Positions 40,721-49,102 of a stretch of DNA of 63,457 nucleotides are shown one piece after another. Under the pieces are notes generated by a model, which was not told the DNA's origin, searched no databases, and saw nothing but the letters and a program-made list of their open reading frames with translations. Each line of letters begins with the position of its first letter. Within the stretch, counting starts at the first letter, position 1. Origin of the DNA: Candidatus Zixiibacteriota bacterium (GTDB lineage: Bacteria > Zixibacteria > MSB-5A5 > GN15 > FEB-12); contig JANQPI010000023.1 of NCBI GenBank assembly GCA_028289585.1, forward strand, positions 1 to 63,457, written 5' to 3'. Position numbers and translations under genes: made by a program.

Positions 40721-41277
40721 TGTACTACGAAAGCGAAAACACAATCACGCTGGTGGAGCCTGGGTTTGGTGGTGCCATCTTCTCTCGGTGCATGAAGTAT
40801 CGGTATGTACTGTGGCGTGATATCGGCGGGCAATTGCCGCAGGGCAGATGGGAGACTGCCGCGTTTGTGGGACTCAATCCATCGACGGCCACACATAAGG
40901 AAAACGACCCCACGATCCGCAGGTGCATCGGCTATTGCGAGCGATGGAGTTACAAGCGGTTTGTGATGCTTAATGCTTTCGGTTATCGGGCCACCGAACC
41001 CAGCGACATGATTGCCCTGGGCCTCAAGGCAGCAAATGGTCCGGACAACGATGCCGCCATCGTACAGACTGTACAAAATGTGGGCTTGGTGGTTGCAGCC
41101 TGGGGTGTTAATATCGCCAAGCTTCCTGGAAGGGAAACGGAGCTATTGGGGATGATTCGCGAACACATCCACATTACATGCCTTGGCAAAACCAACGGCG
41201 GACACCCCAAGCACCCCCTCTATCTCAGGAAGGATCTTACACCCGTTAACATGCAGGGAGGCACCGATGGCGGTTAA
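40720..41277 (+). CDS. DUF1643-family protein
   Basis: A 185-residue protein matching DUF1643: RYVLWRDIG, FVGLNPSTATHKENDPTIRRCIGY, RFVMLNAFGYRATEP, and a late LVVAAWG strand. The family is common in phages and bacteria near DNA-modification genes; its activity is not established. It starts at ATG 40720 within the previous stop. Within its 3' half lies a class-1 operator sequence. It overlaps the helicase gene by 11 bases. Confidence 0.8.
   Translation: MYYESENTITLVEPGFGGAIFSRCMKYRYVLWRDIGGQLPQGRWETAAFVGLNPSTATHKENDPTIRRCIGYCERWSYKRFVMLNAFGYRATEPSDMIALGLKAANGPDNDAAIVQTVQNVGLVVAAWGVNIAKLPGRETELLGMIREHIHITCLGKTNGGHPKHPLYLRKDLTPVNMQGGTDGG
41062..41074. promoter_or_regulatory. GTACA-N3-TGTAC operator within the DUF1643 gene
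   Basis: GTACA GAC TGTAC is a perfect class-1 inverted repeat, extended to CGTACA/TGTACA. TACAAA (41072-41077) could be a -10, but no -35 is present on either strand. By chance such a 10-base pattern is expected well under once per genome, so this copy may be a real binding site before the helicase gene (41267). Confidence 0.5.
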
Positions 41278-42970
41278 GGAGTTCAGTCCACGCGGATATC
41301 AAGCACGCTGTGTGCATAATGTATTCGAGGCATACGAGTGCGATCACCGAGCCCTGGTGGTGATGCCGACCGGAACCGGCAAGACGGTTGTCTTTTCTAC
41401 GATAGCCCGGGACTGGAATCGTGAAGGCCGCATCCTGATGATAGCCCACCGGCAGGAGCTAATCTCCCAGGGTGCCAACGCCATGGCGGCGATCACGGGC
41501 GAGCAGCCGGGCATCGAGATGGGGAAGATGACCTCCAACGAGGCGTCAAGCTGGACCAAGGCACAGACGGTGGTCACATCCGTTCAGACGATGTGCAAGA
41601 AGAACCGACGCGAGAAGTTTGACCCCGAAGAGTTTTCACTGCTGATCGTCGACGAAGCGCATCACGCCGTGTCGCGTACCTATCGAACCGTGATTGAGTA
41701 TTTCGCACAGAAGGGCAAGACGTTTGTCCTTGGTGTCACGGCCACTCCGGATCGGTCTGACGAAGAGGCGCTAGGGCAGGTGTTCCATACAGTTCCCTTT
41801 CAGTACGAGATTCACGAAGCGATCGAGGATGGGTGGTTGGTGGAAATCGATCAACGCCCAGCATTCGTCGAAGGGCTGGACCTCTCGAAGATCAAGACAT
41901 CCAAGGGGGACCTCACGGCAGCCCAAGTGGATGCACTGATGAAACAGGAAGGGCCACTGCATGAGGTGGCATCAACCACGATGCAAGTTGCCGACGGTCG
42001 GCGGACGATGGTGTTTTGTGCTTCCGTGGAACACGCCAAGATGGTGGCCAGCATCATGAATCGCTGGCAGCCTGGGTCCGCCGTGGCCATGGACGGCGAG
42101 ACCGACCCCATGGAGCGGAGGGAGCAATTGGAGCGGTATGCCAATGGGGAATTTCCCTACCTCTGCAACTGCGGGTTATTCCTCGAAGGCTTCGACAATC
42201 CAGGCATTGAGATCATCTCGATGGCCAGACCCACGAAATCGAGATCCCTTTACGCACAAGTTGTGGGACGCGGCACAAGGCCCCTGCCGGGCGTTGTGGA
42301 CGGCTTCGAGGATGAAGACCGAGAAGGACGCCGGGAGGCCATCGCGTGCAGCAGCAAGCCTGCCTGCCTCGTTCTCGACTTCGTGGGCAACACCGGCAGG
42401 CACAAGCTGATCGGCGTGGCTGATATTCTGGGCGGCCAGTATACGCAGGCAGAGATCGATCTGGCCAAGGAGGAGGTGTCCAGGAAGGGTGCCGAGGGCA
42501 TGGACTCCAACATGATCCAGGAACTCAAGGCGGCACGCAAAGAGGCAGAGCGACGCGAGGAGGAACGAAAGAGGCACGTCAAGGCCAAGGCGAAGTATAG
42601 ACTCGGCAACAGCGTGGACCCGTTTGACGTACTCGACATACGCGAGAGCCGGGAGCCTGGATGGGTGAAGGGCAAGAAGCCAACCGATCGACAGCTAGAA
42701 GTGATTCGCAACGCTGGCATCGAGGTTAAAAACAAGGACTCACTGACCTTCCATCAGGCCCAAGGAATTATCGGAGCCATGATGGAGCGACGCGAAAAGA
42801 AGCTCTGCACCTTCAAGCAAGCCAAGCTGTTGCGGAAGTACAGTATCAGTTCCAACATCACGTTTAAGCAAGCTTCCAAGATGATTACCGCCATCAAGGA
42901 ATGCGGGTGGCGAAAGCCGTCGCAATCCGTGATCAACGGGATCATCGGACAAGGAGAGACCGTCTCTTAG
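41267..42970 (+). CDS. DEAH-type superfamily 2 helicase
   Basis: A 567-residue ATP-dependent helicase related to phage SSL2/DEAD-box helicases. Motifs in order: Walker A MPTGTGKT (33-40), DEAH box VDEAH (128-132), TATP (motif III), a C-terminal RecA-like domain, and QVVGRGTRP (motif VI). After residue ~370 come a long charged helix and a C-terminal helical domain with two FxQAxxxI repeats that may bind DNA or partners. It is the only replication-type enzyme recognised here. ATG 41267 follows GGGAGGCACC. Confidence 0.9.
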   Translation: MAVKEFSPRGYQARCVHNVFEAYECDHRALVVMPTGTGKTVVFSTIARDWNREGRILMIAHRQELISQGANAMAAITGEQPGIEMGKMTSNEASSWTKAQTVVTSVQTMCKKNRREKFDPEEFSLLIVDEAHHAVSRTYRTVIEYFAQKGKTFVLGVTATPDRSDEEALGQVFHTVPFQYEIHEAIEDGWLVEIDQRPAFVEGLDLSKIKTSKGDLTAAQVDALMKQEGPLHEVASTTMQVADGRRTMVFCASVEHAKMVASIMNRWQPGSAVAMDGETDPMERREQLERYANGEFPYLCNCGLFLEGFDNPGIEIISMARPTKSRSLYAQVVGRGTRPLPGVVDGFEDEDREGRREAIACSSKPACLVLDFVGNTGRHKLIGVADILGGQYTQAEIDLAKEEVSRKGAEGMDSNMIQELKAARKEAERREEERKRHVKAKAKYRLGNSVDPFDVLDIRESREPGWVKGKKPTDRQLEVIRNAGIEVKNKDSLTFHQAQGIIGAMMERREKKLCTFKQAKLLRKYSISSNITFKQASKMITAIKECGWRKPSQSVINGIIGQGETVS

Positions 42971-43135
42971 TTGTTGTATATATACCAACAACTCAGCCCG
43001 ACCCGCAGAGGGTGACGATACCGGCACTGGAGGCCGGAGAGTTCTGCGGGACATTGCACTGGCGAGCGCATGCCGGGAGACCTTGACGCGGCAAGGGAAC
43101 CCCGGATGGCTATGGCTCCAACGGTTGGACCATAG
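42969..43135 (+). ncRNA. Candidate structured RNA downstream of helicase
   Basis: The 170-base region after the helicase stop is GC-rich and folds locally. AGTTGTTG (42969-42976) pairs with CAACAACT (42986-42993); CCCGCAG (43002-43008) with CTGCGGG (43044-43050), enclosing CCGGC (43021-43025) with GCCGG (43033-43037); CCGGG (43073-43077) with CCCGG (43101-43105), enclosing CCTT with AAGG (43081-43084, 43093-43096); and CTATGG (43110-43115) with CCATAG (43130-43135), enclosing TCCAA/TTGGA. Five consecutive stems in a gene-free gap suggest a functional RNA or leader. No known family was recognised. Confidence 0.5.
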
Positions 43136-43140
43136 TGGAA

Positions 43141-43878
43141 ATGACGCCCCCAAAGAACCTCCCCTGGTGCAATGGTGACATAGTTTTCTTAGGGGGCCGT
43201 GCGCGCCGGATTTCGCCGATGAGTTCAAACAACAAAAAACCAGGAGAGAAGGAACGCGACAGAGGCCGGTCCCGCAGCAAGGCAAGTCGCAGGAGGCCAT
43301 GGTGGTCCAGGTACATCCGAGGAAATCGCTACCATAAGTCGATCTACCGAGACAAGACGGAGCATCGGAAGCGAATCAAGGCGGAGGCCGAAGCGGAGAG
43401 CGAGCCGCAAGAGAAGCCGCGGCGAGATCGATTGCTGCTGGTGATGCACGCCAATGGGTACTGCGAAGTGTTCGGTGATCCGGCGGTCTCCTTCGTGGAG
43501 GTGGTGGAGTTGTACGAGGACGAGGACGCCGACACGGGGCCAACCTTTCAGGAGGCGTCCGAGACGGCCAAGTCGATCTGGTATGCCGGGAACCTGTTGG
43601 CCACGTCAGCCCCAAAGACGAAAGCCACTAGAGCCAGGGTTGATGCCACGCGAAGCATCTATAGCCAGATCGATAACGCCAAGGAAGACTTTGACGCCAT
43701 GCAGCTATCCAGGGAGGTGCGATCGTTGATCTTGGAGCTATCCTTCGCCGCCCAGTGTGGCGTGGATGTGGCCGCCAAGGCAGTCCGCCAGATAGCCAGC
43801 GAAGCGATCAAGGCCAGAGAGGATCGCCAGCGAAGATTACACGCAGCCGACCCAGTCAACAGGATGGATCGATCGTGA
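43141..43878 (+). CDS. Hypothetical basic coiled-coil protein
   Basis: A protein of 245 residues from ATG 43141, or 219 from ATG 43219; neither has a good ribosome site, so the start is uncertain. A Lys/Arg-rich N-terminal third is followed by an acidic linker, a small beta domain (LLLVMHANGYCEVFGD) and a long helical C-terminus. It may bind nucleic acid. It overlaps the next gene by four bases. Confidence 0.6.
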   Translation: MTPPKNLPWCNGDIVFLGGRARRISPMSSNNKKPGEKERDRGRSRSKASRRRPWWSRYIRGNRYHKSIYRDKTEHRKRIKAEAEAESEPQEKPRRDRLLLVMHANGYCEVFGDPAVSFVEVVELYEDEDADTGPTFQEASETAKSIWYAGNLLATSAPKTKATRARVDATRSIYSQIDNAKEDFDAMQLSREVRSLILELSFAAQCGVDVAAKAVRQIASEAIKAREDRQRRLHAADPVNRMDRS

Positions 43879-44072
43879 GAATTGGAACTGAGGAGCATGG
43901 GTTCGACGACGTGTGCAAGGTGTGCTTATGCAAGAAGCTCATCACCAGTGATGGCAGGTATGTCGTCTGCCCCAACGGACACGGAAGGCTCCAGGAGATC
44001 ACGGATAGATTGTGGGCAATTAAAAACAGGCACTTGAAGATAGGAATAGGAGACTCCAATGGAGACCGATAG
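43875..44072 (+). CDS. Small zinc-knuckle protein
   Basis: A 65-residue protein starting at GTG 43875 in the previous stop. CKVC-LC and a later CPNGHG suggest a small zinc site, followed by a basic helix. It overlaps the next gene by 14 bases. Function unknown. Confidence 0.6.
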   Translation: MRIGTEEHGFDDVCKVCLCKKLITSDGRYVVCPNGHGRLQEITDRLWAIKNRHLKIGIGDSNGDR

Positions 44073-44670
44073 AACCTGGAAGCCACCGCGCGAGGAACTG
44101 TTTGTGGTGATGAACGAGAACTCAGACGGGCCCGTCGACAATAAGGCACATCAGGTGTTCGAGGCAGCGCATCTGGCAGCCTGCGAATTGAATGAGGAGG
44201 CCGTCAAGCTGGGTCCACCTCACGAGCCAAACTACTACGTGGCAAAGGTGGAGCTTCCCACGGGCGGCCACATCATCAAGGGGCAACTCTTGGAGTTGCT
44301 CAAGCAGTGGAGAGAGTCCTGGATCGAATGGAAGTCCAACCCGCAGCTAGATCATGTTCCTGTCCTGGCAACGGCCATCGGGGAGATTGCCACTATCGTG
44401 GACTCGCCGAGAACGGATTTTGCCGGGTCCGAAAAGCAACCGCAGCCATTCCTTCCCGAGGATTCGCCGCAGGCATGGGCCATCTGGGACACGATCGACG
44501 GCAAGTGGTTGATGTCCAAGCATTGCATTGCAAGGTTTGAGTCCAGGCTCGATGCCGACATCGCCACAACATTGCTGCCGGGACCTCATGATCGGTGGAT
44601 CGTGAACATGATCTCCACGGTCGTGAGTCCCATTAGGGAAGTAATGGAAACCGGAGTCAGTGGTGGCTGA
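44059..44670 (+). CDS. Hypothetical protein
   Basis: A 203-residue mixed alpha/beta protein starting at ATG 44059 with AGGAATAGGAG upstream. It has no cysteine clusters or membrane segment. It overlaps the nuclease gene by one base, so the two are co-translated. No family was recognised. Confidence 0.6.
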   Translation: METDRTWKPPREELFVVMNENSDGPVDNKAHQVFEAAHLAACELNEEAVKLGPPHEPNYYVAKVELPTGGHIIKGQLLELLKQWRESWIEWKSNPQLDHVPVLATAIGEIATIVDSPRTDFAGSEKQPQPFLPEDSPQAWAIWDTIDGKWLMSKHCIARFESRLDADIATTLLPGPHDRWIVNMISTVVSPIREVMETGVSGG

Positions 44671-45059
44671 TGGGTAAGAAGACGCCAAAGAGATCGACCG
44701 CCAAGGGCTCCAGCAACGCCTGTCGCAGTGACCTGGAGGAGCAGTTCCTGGCCATGCTGGAAAGCCTTGGCGGAAGTCTATCCAAGGGTGTCCGCACAAA
44801 TTACATCCCGTACGACGACGCCAAGTTCGAGATTGACTTCGCGTGGCCGGAGATCCTGGTCGCGGTGGAGATCGATGGGGGCACATTCACTCGGGGGAAG
44901 CATACCAGGGGTACGGGGTACGATATCGACTGCCAGAAAAGAAATCGGTTAACGTCCGATGGCTGGCGTGTCCTGGTGTTTACAACTACAGATCTAAAAA
45001 AGAGATCTCGAATTGTGTTACCTCTTTTGCGAACAATAAAGATTGCGAGTCGGGGCTGA
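44670..45059 (+). CDS. PD-(D/E)XK endonuclease (Vsr/DUF559-like)
   Basis: A 129-residue nuclease of the restriction-endonuclease-like fold. The core is FEIDFAWPEILVAVEIDGG, with Asp in the first strand and Glu-x-Asp in the second, then a GYDIDCQKRNRL helix and the WRVLVFT strand: the pattern of Vsr-like and phage resolvase-like nucleases. Likely roles are Holliday-junction or branched-DNA cleavage, or host DNA degradation. It completes a recombination set with the annealing protein and helicase. ATG 44670 overlaps the previous stop. Confidence 0.8.
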   Translation: MGKKTPKRSTAKGSSNACRSDLEEQFLAMLESLGGSLSKGVRTNYIPYDDAKFEIDFAWPEILVAVEIDGGTFTRGKHTRGTGYDIDCQKRNRLTSDGWRVLVFTTTDLKKRSRIVLPLLRTIKIASRG

Positions 45060-45091
45060 TTTTATTTCGATAGTTACATGGAGGACGAAGG

Positions 45092-45400
45092 ATGGCAGGG
45101 AAGCGAGACAGCAAGAAGACGGCCAAAACCCCAGTGATGCGGTATTGCCCGAACTGCGGGTCCAAGATACCACGCAGTCGTACGAACTCGTGTTCTCGCA
45201 GGTGCTTGGAGGCAATGGGCGAGCTTCCGGAGGTCTATCTCCCAACCCCCGAGGTCATCAAGTCATTCACCGAGATCATCCAAGGCGAATGGAGCGAGGA
45301 TGAGCGGAAACGCCGCACCGAGATCCCCGAGATGCCAGCAGGCATTCCGGAGTGCAGTGTCCTGCTGGGGGATCACTTTGTGGACTATCCCATCGATTAG
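45092..45400 (+). CDS. Zinc-ribbon protein
   Basis: A 102-residue protein with CPNC and CSRRC in its first third, a four-cysteine zinc ribbon, after a Lys-rich start. The remainder is acidic and helical. ATG 45092 follows GGAGGAC. It closes the DNA-metabolism operon. Function unknown. Confidence 0.65.
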   Translation: MAGKRDSKKTAKTPVMRYCPNCGSKIPRSRTNSCSRRCLEAMGELPEVYLPTPEVIKSFTEIIQGEWSEDERKRRTEIPEMPAGIPECSVLLGDHFVDYPID

Positions 45401-45485
45401 CCATGCCGGGGCTATTGCATCCAGTCCGGATTGTTGACAAGATGTACGAAGCACGCAGGGAAGTGCCGCTAATGGGCTGGATGCA

Positions 45486-46091
45486 ATGGCTGTCAAGCCG
45501 ATTCACACATGGCACAAGGTGGTTGCCGGTTTCCTCCAGGATGAGGGAAGGCTCAATGGTTGCGTGAAGCTTTGGCGCAACCTGGATATTGCCCACGGCG
45601 GGCCGGACGATGTGCGTGTCGATTTCCACTCCTGGAACGACAACCCACTAGCAATCGCCGAGCAGATCTGGCGGATGCGTCCCGATGGAGAGCAGCCCAA
45701 GGTATACCTCTACGCATACTCTTGGGGGTGCTACACAGCAACGTTGATTGCCAAGGCTCTAGAGAGGCGTGGCATCCGCGTCTGTGTGATGGTGTTCTCC
45801 GACCCCGTCTACCGCCACTACTATCTCGCCGGTCAATGGCGAGCCCTCGTTCCGTGGACCAAGATCTGGATTCCAGGGAACGTGGAGTATCTTTACTACT
45901 TCTACCAACACGAGCCATTGTTCATCCCGGATGACAAGGTCGTCGTGAATCCTCGGGGTCATGCCTGCGTGAGCAAGTACGCGCAGCGAACGAAGATCGA
46001 GTCCGAGCAGATAAACGGAGTTGCCCACGCCTACATGGACGACTTGGATCACTTCCACGACAAGTGCTTCGAGGTTTCGAGGTGGAGGTAA
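45486..46091 (+). CDS. Alpha/beta-hydrolase-like protein
   Basis: A 201-residue protein. VYLYAYSWGCYTATLIAKAL (residues 73-92) is a nucleophile-elbow segment with Ser79 in AYSWG. It is followed by VMVFSDPV (Asp106) and a C-terminal HAYMDDLDHFHDKC containing a candidate catalytic His. This order fits a serine esterase/lipase fold. Phages use such enzymes (for example LysB-type esterases) to cut host envelope lipids, which fits the adjacent envelope-module genes. Substrate unknown. The ribosome site is weak. Confidence 0.6.
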   Translation: MAVKPIHTWHKVVAGFLQDEGRLNGCVKLWRNLDIAHGGPDDVRVDFHSWNDNPLAIAEQIWRMRPDGEQPKVYLYAYSWGCYTATLIAKALERRGIRVCVMVFSDPVYRHYYLAGQWRALVPWTKIWIPGNVEYLYYFYQHEPLFIPDDKVVVNPRGHACVSKYAQRTKIESEQINGVAHAYMDDLDHFHDKCFEVSRWR

Positions 46092-46097
46092 GGCGGC

Positions 46098-47654
46098 ATG
46101 TGGAAGAAGTACATGCGCAAGAGATCCCGCCGAAGAGTTGAAAGGCTGTCTATGTTTCGCAAGACATGCAGAGAGTTTGGCCGATTACTCGGGCATCCGG
46201 CGGCGGCCATCGTGCTGGCGATCCTTCAAATCGTATTCAGTGTGGCAGCGGTCTCCGGGGACTCTTACTCCGAAGCGATCGACGCCACAGTCCGCATACG
46301 ACACAACATGTACGGCGGCAAAAGTGAAGTCGGGACCGGCTGCATCTTCTATCACGAGACGCAGACCGACACCTACTACGCCTTAACTAATGCCCACGTT
46401 GCCGGTCGTGTTGGCAGCCTGCGAGAGGTGGAGTTCTGGTCGGACGGCTACAAGTCCAATCCAGTCCGAGGCTATACCGTCGCCTCCTGGTACTCGGAGA
46501 GCCCGACGTTTGACATCGCCATTACGGCTATCAAGTGGGGCAATCTGCCCGACAGTACACGCCCTAACGTGATGCGGATTGCTCCGCCGGATTACCGGAT
46601 CTCAACGGGTGACGTGATCTGCACGGTCGGTTGTCCTGGTGGCGAGTGGCCTACGTGCTGGAAGGGCCACATCAATGACGCGGTCGGCCATGGAGATGGA
46701 ACGTTCCTGTTTACCCCGACGCCCCAGGGAGGTCGATCTGGTTCGGCCATCTTTGATGTGGAAGCCAATATGATCGTCGGTTTGATCGCCTGGAAGGATG
46801 GCTATTACGACGCCTATCGAACATTCATACCCGTGCAGGGCAAGGCGCAACGAATAGAAACGATCTACGCCGCCTTCTCCACGTCCAGGCAGGCCACCGA
46901 TATCGTGATGCGCGCTGATCATGCGGCACAAGTGAAGGAACGCAAGCTGGTAGACATCCCATCCCAGTGCGGCCCTGATGGATGTCAGATCTACCCAGGA
47001 CAAGGCCAGGGGCAGTTCGTCCACCCTTACGAATACTACTTCCCGTCTCCTTCACCAGGGCCAAGTCCTGGCCAGCAGTACGATCCATATCAGCAGCAGA
47101 TGCCGCCGGAGTGGAGGCAGCAGCAGCCACCACAGCAGCAGCGGCCACCCGGCAAGGACTGGAGTCAGTATGACCCCTGGCAGGGCGGCACGCCTCCTAG
47201 CAATGACGGCGGAGAATCTGCCGAGACACCACGGCCACCTAATGCCGAATTCAGCGCCCAGATCGACGAGCGATTCGAGGAGTACGAGAAGCGACTCAAC
47301 GAGCACGGCGGACGCATTGACACACTGGAAAAAATTAACGCGAGGGTTGAAGTGCTGGAGGAGAAGATCGAAACCCCGCCCGACTTAAGCCACTACGAAA
47401 AACGTATCCAGCAAACCGAGGAGACCGTTAGCAATATCAGCGAGCAAACGGAGACGTTCGTCACCTCGGAATTTGTCACGGAGTCTGTTAGCAAAGTCGC
47501 CAGCAGAGTCATCAACGTGACGCCATATGCAGGACTAGCGGCGGGAGGTCCCGTGGGGATCGGACTCGCGATTGGATTGACCGCCTTGGCCTACTTACGC
47601 AAGCGACGATCGGAGCCGGGGGTCTCCGGGTCGCAACAGAGCTTTCGAGGATAG
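46098..47654 (+). CDS. Membrane-anchored trypsin-like serine protease
   Basis: A 518-residue protein. A basic N-terminus and a transmembrane segment (about 34-53) precede an S1/trypsin-like domain with the triad His100 (TNAHV), Asp139 (TFDIAI) and Ser214 (GGRSGSA). A Pro/Gln-rich linker (about 300-360), a coiled coil (about 385-455) and a second hydrophobic segment (about 478-500) followed by RKRR complete it. Both ends are therefore membrane-linked, with the protease in the periplasm. It may process envelope or lysis proteins. ATG 46098 follows AGGCGG. Confidence 0.8.
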   Translation: MWKKYMRKRSRRRVERLSMFRKTCREFGRLLGHPAAAIVLAILQIVFSVAAVSGDSYSEAIDATVRIRHNMYGGKSEVGTGCIFYHETQTDTYYALTNAHVAGRVGSLREVEFWSDGYKSNPVRGYTVASWYSESPTFDIAITAIKWGNLPDSTRPNVMRIAPPDYRISTGDVICTVGCPGGEWPTCWKGHINDAVGHGDGTFLFTPTPQGGRSGSAIFDVEANMIVGLIAWKDGYYDAYRTFIPVQGKAQRIETIYAAFSTSRQATDIVMRADHAAQVKERKLVDIPSQCGPDGCQIYPGQGQGQFVHPYEYYFPSPSPGPSPGQQYDPYQQQMPPEWRQQQPPQQQRPPGKDWSQYDPWQGGTPPSNDGGESAETPRPPNAEFSAQIDERFEEYEKRLNEHGGRIDTLEKINARVEVLEEKIETPPDLSHYEKRIQQTEETVSNISEQTETFVTSEFVTESVSKVASRVINVTPYAGLAAGGPVGIGLAIGLTALAYLRKRRSEPGVSGSQQSFRG

Positions 47655-47712
47655 ACAGCCACCACAACCTGCCCCACCGACTCCATCGCCGCAGCCAACC
47701 CGCTACGACCCG

Positions 47713-48033
47713 ATGGATACGACGGGCATGGCACACGACCACGATCGACAGAAATGGAGGGACCGCGCCGCAAGGGTGAACCCTCCGCCACGGCAGGGCA
47801 ACGAAGTCCACTTCAACGTCCAGCCACCACAGGCGGCACCAGAGCAGCCAGTGGACCATCAGTTTGTGGCATACCGAGACCGAGCGCACGACAGAGCGTA
47901 TCGGACAGCCATCAAGAAGGTCTTGGCATTAGTTCCCGATGGAGAACGGATTGCGGACCAAATCTTTGACGTGAAGAAGGTTGCACTCAGCGGCGACCCG
48001 GAAAAACCTTTACCCGAGTTTGGAGAAGTCTAG
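47713..48033 (+). CDS. Hypothetical protein, possible +1 frameshift extension of the protease
   Basis: A 106-residue basic protein from ATG 47713, for which no ribosome site is visible. The same frame is open upstream through 47641-47712 and encodes a Pro-rich stretch that reads as genuine protein (QPPQPAPPTPSP). This hints that the ribosome may enter the frame by a +1 shift near the protease stop, for instance at TTT-C (47644-47647) before the slow codon CGA. The product would then be a protease-Pro linker-basic domain fusion. Function unknown. Confidence 0.55.
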   Translation: MDTTGMAHDHDRQKWRDRAARVNPPPRQGNEVHFNVQPPQAAPEQPVDHQFVAYRDRAHDRAYRTAIKKVLALVPDGERIADQIFDVKKVALSGDPEKPLPEFGEV

Positions 48034-48042
48034 GAGACGACG

Positions 48043-49020
48043 ATGCCAGAACAACAATTAAACGTGGACAACCGGAATGTAGCGCCTGCGGAAAACTACG
48101 CACCCCAGGACGTGCGAAATCTCCACGGAACCGACGAAATCCTTTGGTTTGATGATGGGCGGTGGGGTGGTGCGGGCTACGCCATCCCTAACGCAGGCTT
48201 GAAGACGTGGACCGAAAACGACACGATCTACACCATTCACGATGCGCTGGGTCGAACGCTGTTTGATGTCATGCACCGACAGGCCGTGCAGCTTTCAGAG
48301 CCACCGCACGTCGACATTTTCTTTGATCTTCACCAGGCGCTGACCAAGTTTCGCAAGCGGTTGCGAGATCGTCAGCTTACCCCTGGCGGGCAGAAGCGAA
48401 TCGACCCGCAGCACATCCAGGCCACGCCCAAGACGTTCCTGGTGTACCCGGTGCCGTTCTTTGGGAAACGCATCCGGCAGGCGGACCTCCGCGAATACTG
48501 CCAGATGGCCCTGATCTTGCTGTCCGAGATGATGCAGCACTCCGCCAACGAGAAGCAATACTACATCTCGGATCGGTTCGCCGACATGTGCATCGGCTAT
48601 ATCAACGAGATCGTGTACCTCTTTGCTACAAAATACTTCGGCTACAAGGGGGAAGAAGTTCTAGCCACCGAGGATTTTGTGATCGACCCCGAAAGGTTCA
48701 CCGAGCAGAATTACAGGCCGTATGAAGAGACTACCTCGGTGGAGCGATCGGAGGAACGTCCTCCGCAGCAGTGGTGGCCTACCGAGAACGAGCTATCCGC
48801 CATCAATGGAATCCAGTACACCACGGCATTCCGTTTCGCCAAGCGTTGGCCGCGTGACATTGGCCAGGGTGAGGGCGACTGGGAGAGCACGCTGCCTGGA
48901 CTCGTCAATCGGGTGGGTAGTGGAGATCCGGTGGCCGGTCAGGTCTCGCAGACGCAGAGCGTTGGCGAAGGCGTGAGGGACAATCGCCGCACGGCCCCCA
49001 ATGGTCGGATTATCGGATAA
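48043..49020 (+). CDS. Hypothetical protein in envelope module
   Basis: A 325-residue protein with an acidic N-terminus, a central helical region containing LREYCQMALILLSEMMQHS, and a Gln/Glu/Arg-rich C-terminal tail. No signal peptide. ATG 48043 has TAGGAGACGACG upstream. It may be a virion or cytoplasmic partner of the neighbouring membrane proteins. No family was recognised. Confidence 0.6.
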   Translation: MPEQQLNVDNRNVAPAENYAPQDVRNLHGTDEILWFDDGRWGGAGYAIPNAGLKTWTENDTIYTIHDALGRTLFDVMHRQAVQLSEPPHVDIFFDLHQALTKFRKRLRDRQLTPGGQKRIDPQHIQATPKTFLVYPVPFFGKRIRQADLREYCQMALILLSEMMQHSANEKQYYISDRFADMCIGYINEIVYLFATKYFGYKGEEVLATEDFVIDPERFTEQNYRPYEETTSVERSEERPPQQWWPTENELSAINGIQYTTAFRFAKRWPRDIGQGEGDWESTLPGLVNRVGSGDPVAGQVSQTQSVGEGVRDNRRTAPNGRIIG

Positions 49021-49102
49021 GTTTTTCGCTAAACCGTTTGCAAGGACTGCGGGGAGTTCATAGGTTCAAAATAGCAATTGAAAACCAGGAGGCGGAAACG
49101 CC

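Noticed and set aside
45431-45450. TTGACA followed by TGTACGAA, resembling a class-1 operator promoter
   Set aside because: The left arm is only partly matched and no -35 lies at 16-18 bp from the TACGAA hexamer.
45403-45567. Reading frame overlapping the start of the alpha/beta hydrolase gene
   Set aside because: No ribosome site, an 82-base overlap with a better-supported gene, and no recognisable composition.
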